Made by a program: the position numbers and the translations under genes
Assembly (NCBI GenBank): GCA_905234205.1
Contig: CAJOGG010000078.1
Coordinates: forward strand, 1 to 6,731
Source of the DNA: an uncultured Synergistales bacterium
GTDB taxonomy: Bacteria > Synergistota > Synergistia > Synergistales > Aminobacteriaceae
Reading direction: 5' to 3'
Length of the DNA stretch: 6,731 bases
Notes under the pieces: model-generated
The model's database searches: none
What the model was told of the DNA's origin: nothing
What the model saw: the letters and a program-made list of their open reading frames with translations, nothing else
Part shown: one piece after another, positions 1 through 5,390 of the stretch
Numbering within the stretch: the stretch's first letter is position 1
Layout: every line of letters begins with the position of its first letter

Positions 1-504
1 TGTTGGCATCTTATCAAAATCTAATGAATCTCCCACTTTCAAAGATTTAAGTTTAGAAGCATACGTGCCATATCCTTTAATACCTCTGCTAACTTCATAC
101 CCAGCTGGTAATTCAACTGTCGGAGCTACTCTGCAATACTCCATACATAATTTATATTGGGCTAATAATTTTTTCTGGTACGAATCCAAATCCTTAGCGC
201 GCCCTTGTTGTTCTAATGCATATGCTGATTTCATCTCACTATACACACCGCCTGTATAAGTACGAACGGCTCCCCAAATTTCTTTAGCTTCCTGTTCAGA
301 GATATTAATTCCAACACGCTTATAATCTTCTTGCACAACTTGCCATGTCTGCTGATAAGGTTTCATTTGCGCACGAGTTCCTCGTAATTTATCAATCGTA
401 CTTTGCGGGACGCCACGCACTGAATCCCCTGATGATTTCTTGCCACTACTTGCGCCTCTGCCTCCGAAAAATTGTAAATTCAAATATCTCAAATCATTTT
501 TCAT
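1..504 (-). CDS. Phage ADP-ribosyltransferase-like protein with head-type N-terminal tag (3' end outside window)
   Basis: An open frame of 168 codons runs from ATG at 504 to the window edge without a stop, so the C-terminus is missing. Residues 1-23 form a leader containing LQFFGGRGASSGKK. Residues 68-168 resemble the N-terminal half of the ADP-ribosyltransferase exotoxin fold: an alpha-helical stretch with AVRTYTGGVYSEMKSA (79-94), then VELPAGYEVSRGI (130-142), where R140 would be the first residue of the R-S-E catalytic signature, then LKSLKVGDSLDF, which in this family usually precedes the STS strand. The STS and ExE motifs would lie beyond the window. Such enzymes transfer ADP-ribose from NAD to host proteins; in phages they are often fused to, or encoded near, minor head proteins. 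The gene follows its neighbour's stop codon by one base (TAA-T-ATG), with AGGA about 10 nt upstream. The ART assignment is by motif reading and is moderately sure; the specific target is unknown. Confidence 0.72.
   Translation of the reverse strand, partial: MKNDLRYLNLQFFGGRGASSGKKSSGDSVRGVPQSTIDKLRGTRAQMKPYQQTWQVVQEDYKRVGINISEQEAKEIWGAVRTYTGGVYSEMKSAYALEQQGRAKDLDSYQKKLLAQYKLCMEYCRVAPTVELPAGYEVSRGIKGYGTYASKLKSLKVGDSLDFDKMPT
436..477 (-). repeat. Shared N-terminal peptide tag, copy 2 (in the ART-like gene)
   Basis: This encodes LQFFGGRGASSGKK at residues 10-23 of the ADP-ribosyltransferase-like protein. It is identical in sequence and residue position to the copy at 821-862, while six of the 14 codons differ, all synonymously. 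Phage head proteins of Gram-positive hosts often begin with LNLQFF-like peptides, so a head-related role is inferred. Confidence 0.85.
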
Positions 505-505
505 A

Positions 506-889
506 TTATGAAATTCCTATTATCATCGTTATATTTAAATTTGCCAAACGCTTCTTGATATTGTCTCGATTTAATTTCCATGATCCGTGTCGTTTTCCAT
601 CTTCACCAATTAATTCCAATTTTGCTTTGCTTGCAGCCTTATTTATTCTATAAGTAACCTGTTGACCGCTGCTGCCAAAACCTATTGATATACCATTCAG
701 CTTTGTATTATTAGGAGCGTTCAAGATAGCTTTTATAGCTTCATTATTTACAGTTTTTGAGAATCCCGACGTAATAACGCCTAATTTTTCAACTATGGGA
801 CTAGCCTTGCTCTTTGGTGCTTTCTTCCCGCTACTTGCTCCGCGTCCTCCGAAAAATTGAAGATCAAACAAATTTTCTAGCTTCAACAT
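506..889 (-). CDS. Small phage protein of unknown function carrying the LQFFGGRGASSGKK tag
   Basis: This is a 127-residue protein with no family that I recognise beyond its leader. Residues 10-23 are LQFFGGRGASSGKK, identical to the segment in the downstream ADP-ribosyltransferase-like protein. A lysine- and serine-rich linker follows (about 24-31). The remainder is probably a small alpha/beta domain: GVITSGFSKTVNNEAIKAIL is likely helical, then GISIGFGSSGQQVTYRINK and AKLELIGEDGKRHGSW look like beta strands, and a basic helix NRDNIKKRLANLN precedes a hydrophobic C-terminus. There is no signal peptide or clear membrane segment. The start at 889 overlaps the end of the ParB/DUF4417 gene by 26 nt, suggesting translational coupling; the ribosome binding site is weak. 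Given the tag and its neighbours, a head-associated or co-packaged protein is a reasonable inference, for example a partner of the ADP-ribosyltransferase. Confidence 0.8.
   Translation of the reverse strand: MLKLENLFDLQFFGGRGASSGKKAPKSKASPIVEKLGVITSGFSKTVNNEAIKAILNAPNNTKLNGISIGFGSSGQQVTYRINKAASKAKLELIGEDGKRHGSWKLNRDNIKKRLANLNITMIIGIS
821..862 (-). repeat. Shared N-terminal peptide tag, copy 1 (in the small unknown protein)
   Basis: This encodes LQFFGGRGASSGKK at residues 10-23. Compared with the copy at 436-477, eight of 42 nucleotides differ and no amino acid changes. The DNA has diverged while the peptide has not, which argues for selection on the peptide rather than a recent duplication. 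Confidence 0.85.
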
Positions 890-1892
890 ATTTCACTTTA
901 ACATCTCTAAAATCGTAATTTATACGACTACCATAACAAAGAACACATTCAGGCCTGATTTTCTCCATAGCTGTGTCCATTCCGGCACGCCATGTATCTT
1001 GAGACTCCAAATTCTTCATTACTCCAACCGTTGAGACTGCCACAACTCCGCCTTGCTCTATACCATCAAAGCAGAAATTTAGCGTTTCAACTTCAGCCCA
1101 CTGCAATGTGGGAATAACATTAAGTCCCGCATCTTGCATAATCTGCCCTATTAAACGCGATCGGTATACATTCCAGATTTTCATAGCCATCGGCATATCA
1201 AGATAAAGTGAGAAATCAGGCGTTAATACGCACGAGAATTTCTTCAGGCGTTTAACATTTTCAGATAACCTGTTCCACATTCTCTCGAACTGATAATCAT
1301 CAAGGAAGAAATGAACTCCCAAGCTGTAAGAGTTACCCTTCCAGCTCTTAACGTAGTTGAAACCAATTAAGTCATCAGGCACAACATGACAAGCCTTCAG
1401 TATCGGGAATTGATAATAGCCTGCAACTCTAGCAGCATCGTATTCATTCAGTAGGTATAAATCATACGTTTTCTCGCGCTCATCACCGTAATAGCCTATA
1501 TCTTCCTGAATACCTTCGATATGCTCAAGCTCAAAGCCTGTCAACGTTATGTCAAAGTCTGCCTCCAGTTTCAGGTCTGCAAATATATCTTCCAGCTTGT
1601 CCATGTCCCACTTACCAGAAATCTTATTTAACGCAATGTTCAAGGCTTTCTCTTTGGCTTCTGATAAATCGACAATGACGCATTCGGCCTCTTGCACTCC
1701 TAACATTTGCAAAGCTTTTAAGCGTTGGTGGCCTCCAACTACATAGCCGGTTGCTTTATTCCAGATTATAGGTTCAACATAGCCTAATTCCTCTATGGAT
1801 CGTTTAAGCTTCTCTAATTCATTCTTGCTAATTTTACGGGGATTATATGGCGCGGGTGTGAGTTCACTTAACTTTTTTCTTTCTATTTGCAT
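864..1892 (-). CDS. ParB-like N-terminal domain fused to a DUF4417-like domain
   Basis: This 342-residue protein appears to have two domains. Residues 1-110 are ParB/sulfiredoxin-like: KKLSELTPAPYNPRK at the start, EELGYVEPIIWN, then VVGGHQRLKALQMLG (51-65), the position of the GxxR nucleotide-binding motif of ParB proteins. No ParB centromere-binding helix-turn-helix domain is evident. In phages such stand-alone N-domains are often joined to DNA methyltransferases. Here residues about 140-340 instead resemble DUF4417, an uncharacterised phage domain, with FSLYLDMP (227-234), the KIWNVYRSR helix, FCFDGI (273-278), VAVSTVG (284-290) and a late LCYG. The start at 1892 has GGAG seven bases upstream and overlaps the terminase-like gene by 29 nt. 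ParB-like N-domains in phages have been linked to nuclease or NTP-binding activity; the function of this fusion is unknown. Domain assignment is confident for ParB and fairly confident for DUF4417. Confidence 0.85.
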   Translation of the reverse strand: MQIERKKLSELTPAPYNPRKISKNELEKLKRSIEELGYVEPIIWNKATGYVVGGHQRLKALQMLGVQEAECVIVDLSEAKEKALNIALNKISGKWDMDKLEDIFADLKLEADFDITLTGFELEHIEGIQEDIGYYGDEREKTYDLYLLNEYDAARVAGYYQFPILKACHVVPDDLIGFNYVKSWKGNSYSLGVHFFLDDYQFERMWNRLSENVKRLKKFSCVLTPDFSLYLDMPMAMKIWNVYRSRLIGQIMQDAGLNVIPTLQWAEVETLNFCFDGIEQGGVVAVSTVGVMKNLESQDTWRAGMDTAMEKIRPECVLCYGSRINYDFRDVKVKYVEARKFV

Positions 1893-2229
1893 GGTAATTC
1901 TCCAACATTAAATCAGCTAGCGTTGTACTCACTTCAAGCTCATTTTTAACTTCGCCTGACAATTCCATTTTCTGAACCTCACGCCACCTTGCACGCGTCT
2001 TCAACCAAAATATACAGGCCGTTGTGTCTCCGTCTTTAGCCTTCTTGTAAAGTGTCTCAGCTATCTTGGCATTCGCGTTTATTAAACCTGTCGTAAGTTC
2101 ATGCCTATAATGTTTCTCTAACGTGGTTTTCGTAATTCCTAAATACGCTGCGATTTCGTCATGTGGAATGCCATATGCAGATAGAGCTGAAACTTTGCCA
2201 CGTGTCTCATCCGTAGGTCTATGGCTCAT
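1864..2229 (-). CDS. Terminase small subunit-like HTH protein
   Basis: This is a 121-residue protein. Residues 1-50 hold a helix-turn-helix, with TRGKVSALSAYGIPHDEIA then YLGITKTTLEKHYRHEL. After it comes a helical segment, NANAKIAETLYKKAKDGDTTACIFWLKTRARWRE (about 52-85), a pattern typical of small phage DNA-recognition proteins annotated as terminase small subunits. The C-terminal 35 residues are charged and probably form an oligomerisation or partner-binding tail ending in KKKVK. Small terminases recognise cos or pac sites and deliver DNA to the large subunit, which is not in this window. Homologue-like N-termini (PTDETR near the start) support the ATG at 2229, yet no Shine-Dalgarno lies at a normal distance; a mini-ORF with a good one overlaps this start. 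The role as terminase rather than a generic DNA-binding regulator is inferred from family resemblance and position. Confidence 0.72.
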   Translation of the reverse strand: MSHRPTDETRGKVSALSAYGIPHDEIAAYLGITKTTLEKHYRHELTTGLINANAKIAETLYKKAKDGDTTACIFWLKTRARWREVQKMELSGEVKNELEVSTTLADLMLENYHANRKKKVK

Positions 2230-2245
2230 TTTTTATACAGTCCAT
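2219..2245 (-). CDS. Possible 8-codon leader ORF overlapping the terminase-like start codon
   Basis: ATG at 2245 begins MDCIKNEP and stops at TAG 2221-2219. GAGGTG at 2255-2250 stands four bases before this ATG, which makes it the best ribosome binding site in the gap. The mini-ORF runs through the ATG of the terminase-like gene (2229-2227) in a different frame, and that gene lacks its own Shine-Dalgarno. Translation of the mini-ORF followed by reinitiation is plausible but unproven; the peptide itself may have no function. Confidence 0.35.
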   Translation of the reverse strand: MDCIKNEP

Positions 2246-2269
2246 TTCACACCTCATACATATAAAATA

Positions 2270-2291
2270 GCTCCCACATTTCTGCGGGAAC
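2270..2291 (-). terminator. Hairpin terminator with GAAA tetraloop after the RinA-like gene
   Basis: On the minus strand a 9-bp stem (GUUCCCGCA with UGUGGGAGC, including two G-U pairs) closes a GAAA loop and is followed by UAUUUUAUAU. It sits about 80 nt after the RinA-like stop codon and about 40 nt before the terminase-like start, in the right place to end the early transcript. The U-tract is interrupted, so it may be leaky or subject to antitermination. Confidence 0.6.
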
Positions 2292-2329
2292 TTTATCATG
2301 ATATAAGGATAACACGGATTTCCTTGAAA

Positions 2330-2384
2330 AGTCGCCTTCAACTCGCCACAAAGTCGCCAAGATTCCGCCATTAAACCGCCATGT
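2330..2384 (-). repeat. Five-unit 11-bp phased repeat (GGCG core)
   Basis: CGCC on the plus strand (GGCG on the minus) recurs at 2333, 2344, 2355, 2366 and 2377, an exact period of 11 bp. Units are degenerate outside the core (agtcgccttca, actcgccacaa, agtcgccaaga, ttccgccatta, aaccgccatgt). The fifth unit lies in the last codons of the RinA-like gene and the fourth covers its stop; the other three are non-coding. One turn of spacing puts all cores on the same DNA face, as expected for a multi-subunit protein site. Confidence 0.7.
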
Positions 2385-2817
2385 AATCTATCGTCATGAA
2401 TACCAACTCTCTACGCTTACGAGAAAACGTTCTGCCAGCAATGTTTAATTCACACATGATAGCAGTTGGATTATTCCGCCCGAAATACATCAGCTTCAGT
2501 ATCTGTAACAACATTTCATTGTCCGAGCCGTCCAGATTTTCTGGCGCATTCAGATCGTTCATAAGTTGGGTTATCGGCTTGGTGTATCTTTCCAATATCT
2601 GAATCCGTCGCTCTATTCCCTCGATCTTAATCATTCGCGCTTCCTCGGGATTTTTAGGTTCTCCGCCAAATCCGAATGTAAGTTGATAATTTTGTGCTCG
2701 AACATCTGTGTCAGCTTGAGCAACTCTCAAATCGTCACGCAAAATATTCAACGCTGCTAAATTTCTCTTGTACTCGTACAAACATTTTTCTGCATACCTG
2801 AATTTATCTTTCTGCAT
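2371..2817 (-). CDS. RinA/ArpU-like phage late transcriptional regulator
   Basis: This is a 148-residue protein. It begins with an amphipathic helical region (KFRYAEKCLYEYKRNLAALNILRDDL), then a GFGGEPKNPEEARMIKI linker and a second helical region (GIERRIQILERYTKPITQLMNDL). It ends in a sigma-4-like helix-turn-helix: LLQILKLMYFGRNNPTAIMCELNIAGRTFSRKRRELV (about 103-139). That layout and length fit the RinA/ArpU group of phage proteins, which activate late or packaging operons and sit just before terminase genes, as here. ATG at 2817 is preferred because AGGAG (2830-2826) lies eight bases before it; GTG at 2826 would lie on the Shine-Dalgarno itself. The gene overlaps the end of nrdG by 61 nt. 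The family call rests on architecture and position and is moderately sure. Confidence 0.68.
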   Translation of the reverse strand: MQKDKFRYAEKCLYEYKRNLAALNILRDDLRVAQADTDVRAQNYQLTFGFGGEPKNPEEARMIKIEGIERRIQILERYTKPITQLMNDLNAPENLDGSDNEMLLQILKLMYFGRNNPTAIMCELNIAGRTFSRKRRELVFMTIDYMAV

Positions 2818-3320
2818 ACTATCCACTCCTGATTTCTTGTTGCCAACCCTGACGGTAAATTATCCTCTCGCTTGCTATTGCCTAGATAAGGCCCGATCTT
2901 CACGTAATCTATACGCTTTCTGATATAATTCTCGTATCCATGTGGAATTTTATAATATCCCGTGAATAGGACTGAAGGCAATTTCTGTCCGCATCCTCTT
3001 TCTACAAAATCATGAACTAGCCTTAATTCCTCCACACTCTGATCCAATGGCTCTCCACCTAACACGCAATAGAAAAACTCCGGAGCAATTCGAGAAATAT
3101 TCATGTATCTCTTTCGCACAAAACTTTCTATCCTGCCTACGTTGCCACAATTTCCAAAGTCCCATAACGAGGGATTCTGACAATCTGGACAAGGATTACC
3201 CTGAATAGCTCTCTTACAGCCTGAGAATATGGCCACAAAGCCCACGTACACCTTCTCTGGATCACGGAAAGGAAGCGGGAAATTAATCCCGCCGTAATCA
3301 ATAGTTATTCTACTAAACAT
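2757..3320 (-). CDS. nrdG: Anaerobic ribonucleotide reductase activating enzyme (radical SAM), variant Cys motif
   Basis: NrdG is a [4Fe-4S] radical-SAM enzyme that cleaves S-adenosylmethionine and abstracts hydrogen from the reductase glycine, forming the glycyl radical. In this 187-residue protein, FSGC (C35), then C44 and C47 give CX8CX2C instead of the usual CX3CX2C. Other family signs are present: QNPSLWDF after the cluster, GGEPLDQ (SAM-binding GGE at 88-90), VLFTGY (117-122), VDYVKIGPY-like YVKIGPY (139-145) and a GLATRNQ end. The ATG at 3320 overlaps the nrdD stop region by 16 nt, giving translational coupling; the ATG at 3365 would add 15 residues that only reflect the nrdD reading frame. 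Neither start has a good Shine-Dalgarno. The C-terminal tail overlaps the next gene. Function is strongly supported by the adjacent nrdD. Confidence 0.88.
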   Translation of the reverse strand: MFSRITIDYGGINFPLPFRDPEKVYVGFVAIFSGCKRAIQGNPCPDCQNPSLWDFGNCGNVGRIESFVRKRYMNISRIAPEFFYCVLGGEPLDQSVEELRLVHDFVERGCGQKLPSVLFTGYYKIPHGYENYIRKRIDYVKIGPYLGNSKREDNLPSGLATRNQEWIVCRKINSGMQKNVCTSTREI

Positions 3321-5149
3321 AAATCTAACTGTGTGCGTTTCTCTTCCAAGCGTGCAGTGCTCCATGTTGAAAGTGGAGTTACGAAGCCTACCACACGGGT
3401 ATATTTCTCCATGTCATCGCTCCCGCATTTAGGACAGTGCTTCACGTCAGATGAGTGTGAAATAGTCCCGCAACTCTTGCAGCATGAGTACATGTAATTT
3501 ACCGCGAAGTAAACATTTTCAGTTTGAGCCGCATAATCGATCAAAGCCAACATTGACTTTTCATTGAGTTCATTACCCGCAGTGATATGAACGATTGCCC
3601 CGCCTGACATTGCGCTATCCAACGCTCCCGAAGTCTCAAGCCTTGTAAAGATGTCGCAGTCATATGAGAGGGGTAGCCACTGGTTAGAAAGCAACTTGTA
3701 ATCATGCCTGCCGAGTAGCCTATCAATAGCCGCAAGTTTTACAGCCGCATTTTCCGCCGGTACCTGTTCAAGGTTATAGATTGTGTTGGTACTTTCATCG
3801 GAAGCAGCTTTATTGCCTTCATTCAGTACATCAAGAATATCCGTGTAGAATCCCAAATTTTCCTCAGCAGGGCTATCTGCAAAGCAGCCGAGTAACTCCA
3901 GAGCCTCATAAGCTCCGACGATGCCTACTGTCAGATACAGAGATGCAGGCTTGATGAAACCGTGAGTGAATAGCGGTAATTCTCCACGCTCAATAGCTTT
4001 CATGACGAAATGGCGACGTACTCTAACCAGTTCACGCGCTATATCTGCGTAATGCTCAACGTCTTTCAGGAAATCAGTGTACGTATAAAGCCCGCGCTTC
4101 TTTCCTTCGCCCGCAATGCCCGCTAAATTCAACGTACAAGCCCCCCATGAGCCTATCGAATCTCCACCAGCTCCAAGGCTATTAGTGTACTTCAAAGGAT
4201 CGGTGTAATTAAGCATTCTGCAACATGAAGCAAAGTTATTAGGATCGTAATTGAGCAGAATATTTGATGAGCAGTGGCGCACATTTTCTTTCACGAACCA
4301 GTTCAGAAACTCACGATCTTTCGGAAGCCCCGTTTTCTCATCTTTCACCATTGCGGCAGTCTGGACGGGGAAAGTTACAGGGTGCCCTAACACGTCAATC
4401 GTATCATTGAAGAACTCGTAAAATTCTCGCTGAATCTGATCAACAAATTCAAAATCTGGTGTACTACCATCAGGATAAGTAAATTTTCCGTCTCCATATT
4501 GTCCGATCATATAATCCCAATCAAGCATAGAAGTGTTGATGAACGGGCTTTGAGCAGAATATCTCACAGGCTGATTCATTGTGAATATGAACTCCTGATA
4601 ATCTTGCTGACGCTCTTTGAGTGTGAGATTGTCCTTCTTGGCATAATAAGCATAGGCAACCCACAAACCAGGAATAGCCGCCGCGCCTGATTGGTGGTTT
4701 GAGGCATATTGCACGAACTGGTTAATGTGAGCTATGAAACTTCTTGCATGTTGAGCAGGTTTTGAATATAGTTTCGGAATGAAGGGTAGACCTTTTCTCA
4801 TGATTTCTTCGGCTGAGTAAGCATAGCAGTAGTGACAGTAGATAAATAATGCCAGATCATGAGGGTAGATCAGCCCTGTAATGATACTATCAATCACTTC
4901 ATCAGCATAATTTTCATCATGCCATTCAGTGAGTACTTTGTGAATCTGCTGGAGTGCAAATTTTTTCTGGCGTGGTTTGTCAATTTCCTGCATGATAGCC
5001 GCCGATGATCTTGAAGCCACATTAGCATTCGAGTCCACAGAACTGTCAGCGAAATTTCCATTTGTGAGTGACCGATAAAAATCTTCAATATTGACTTGCT
5101 CGTCCGAAATCCCGTTCAATTTGAGCAACTCATTCGTATACTGTCTCAA
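3305..5149 (-). CDS. nrdD: Anaerobic ribonucleoside-triphosphate reductase, class III, without ATP-cone
   Basis: NrdD reduces ribonucleoside triphosphates to deoxy forms in the absence of oxygen, using a glycyl radical made by NrdG. It would supply dNTPs for phage replication. With a TTG start (AGGAGG seven bases upstream) the protein has 614 residues. Visible family marks are the SNANV segment near residue 40, HDL (97-99) followed by CHYC, the cysteine loop ASCCRM (about 307-312) likely to hold the active-site thiyl cysteine, DSIGSWGACTLNLAGIA (330-346), IYNLEQVPAE (457-466), a zinc site with CxxCG (557-561) and CPKCG (572-576), and RVVGFVTP (585-592), in which G588 is the expected radical glycine. 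The N-terminus lacks the VxKRDG-type ATP-cone of cellular enzymes, so the usual dATP inhibition is probably absent. The frame is uninterrupted and nrdG follows with overlap. Confidence 0.95.
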   Translation of the reverse strand: MRQYTNELLKLNGISDEQVNIEDFYRSLTNGNFADSSVDSNANVASRSSAAIMQEIDKPRQKKFALQQIHKVLTEWHDENYADEVIDSIITGLIYPHDLALFIYCHYCYAYSAEEIMRKGLPFIPKLYSKPAQHARSFIAHINQFVQYASNHQSGAAAIPGLWVAYAYYAKKDNLTLKERQQDYQEFIFTMNQPVRYSAQSPFINTSMLDWDYMIGQYGDGKFTYPDGSTPDFEFVDQIQREFYEFFNDTIDVLGHPVTFPVQTAAMVKDEKTGLPKDREFLNWFVKENVRHCSSNILLNYDPNNFASCCRMLNYTDPLKYTNSLGAGGDSIGSWGACTLNLAGIAGEGKKRGLYTYTDFLKDVEHYADIARELVRVRRHFVMKAIERGELPLFTHGFIKPASLYLTVGIVGAYEALELLGCFADSPAEENLGFYTDILDVLNEGNKAASDESTNTIYNLEQVPAENAAVKLAAIDRLLGRHDYKLLSNQWLPLSYDCDIFTRLETSGALDSAMSGGAIVHITAGNELNEKSMLALIDYAAQTENVYFAVNYMYSCCKSCGTISHSSDVKHCPKCGSDDMEKYTRVVGFVTPLSTWSTARLEEKRTQLDLCLVE

Positions 5150-5162
5150 AATATTTCCTCCT
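5147..5162 (-). promoter_or_regulatory. Ribosome binding site that fixes a TTG start for nrdD
   Basis: AGGAGG at 5162-5157 is followed by seven bases and TTG at 5149-5147. The in-frame ATG at 5176 lies upstream of this site and has no Shine-Dalgarno of its own, so the TTG is the better start. A TTG codon behind a perfect Shine-Dalgarno may moderate translation. Confidence 0.8.
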
Positions 5163-5189
5163 ATTGTAAACCTCATAAAAATTTAACCA

Positions 5190-5218
5190 AATCTAACCAT
5201 TAAAACCACTAAAATCAA
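5190..5218 (-). promoter_or_regulatory. Candidate sigma-70 type promoter for nrdDG
   Basis: TTGATT (5218-5213) and TAGATT (5195-5190) are separated by 17 bp and match the -35 and -10 consensus at four of six positions each. Transcription would begin near 5183, giving a short leader before the TTG start. A GAAAGTGA element (5230-5223) abuts the -35, where a regulator could act. The local sequence is AT-rich, so chance matches are likely. Confidence 0.35.
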
Positions 5219-5222
5219 AAAC

Positions 5223-5322
5223 TCACTTTCTAAAATTGACTAAAAGCCGCATGACTACTAGAAAATTTGAAAGTGGCGTTTTTTTCCTATATACTCCGCT
5301 ACTCCTCAATTTTCACCCCCTT
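5223..5322 (-). other. Strong orphan Shine-Dalgarno and possible 28-codon leader ORF
   Basis: AAGGGGGTGA (5322-5313) matches the full anti-Shine-Dalgarno complement AAGGAGGTGA at nine of ten bases. TTG at 5309 opens a 28-codon frame (stop 5225-5223), and GTG at 5316 a five-codon one. The spacing to TTG is short (three bases after the site), and the predicted peptide is not recognisable. No longer gene fits this site. Confidence 0.25.
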
Positions 5323-5351
5323 TCCGCCTCCCAAATTTCACGCCGGGTTCA

Positions 5352-5390
5352 ACTAACTTACAAAAAAAAATCACTTTCATATAAGTTAGT
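5352..5390. repeat. 9-bp perfect inverted repeat interleaved with the GAAAGTG elements
   Basis: ACTAACTTA (5352-5360) is the exact inverse of TAAGTTAGT (5382-5390). Its 21-nt spacer contains one GAAAGTGATTTTTTTTT arm (5378-5362), which pairs outside the loop with 5431-5418. Both stems together would have pseudoknot topology; alternatively the repeat could be a dimeric protein site. Confidence 0.6.

Noticed and set aside
65..653. Plus-strand open frames at 65-259 and 345-653
   Set aside because: They lie opposite the tagged proteins, which have recognisable motifs, overlapping starts and continuous frames on the minus strand; the plus-strand peptides have no family features or ribosome binding sites.
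2330..2384. CRISPR array
   Set aside because: The units are 11 bp with no spacers of CRISPR length, so the pattern is a tandem phased repeat.
1549..2760. Plus-strand open frames at 1549-1746, 2123-2374, 2396-2602 and 2566-2760
   Set aside because: They are antisense to the ParB/DUF4417, terminase-like and RinA-like genes and look like chance frames.
3010..3192. Minus-strand 60-codon frame inside nrdG
   Set aside because: It is out of frame within a well-supported radical-SAM gene and has no independent start signal.
3321..3365. Upstream ATG at 3365 for nrdG
   Set aside because: The extra 15 residues lie wholly within the nrdD coding end, no Shine-Dalgarno precedes them, and NrdG proteins do not need such an extension.
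5150..5176. ATG at 5176 as the nrdD start
   Set aside because: The perfect AGGAGG lies after this ATG and is spaced seven bases from TTG 5149, so the ATG would make the Shine-Dalgarno coding and leave the ATG without one.
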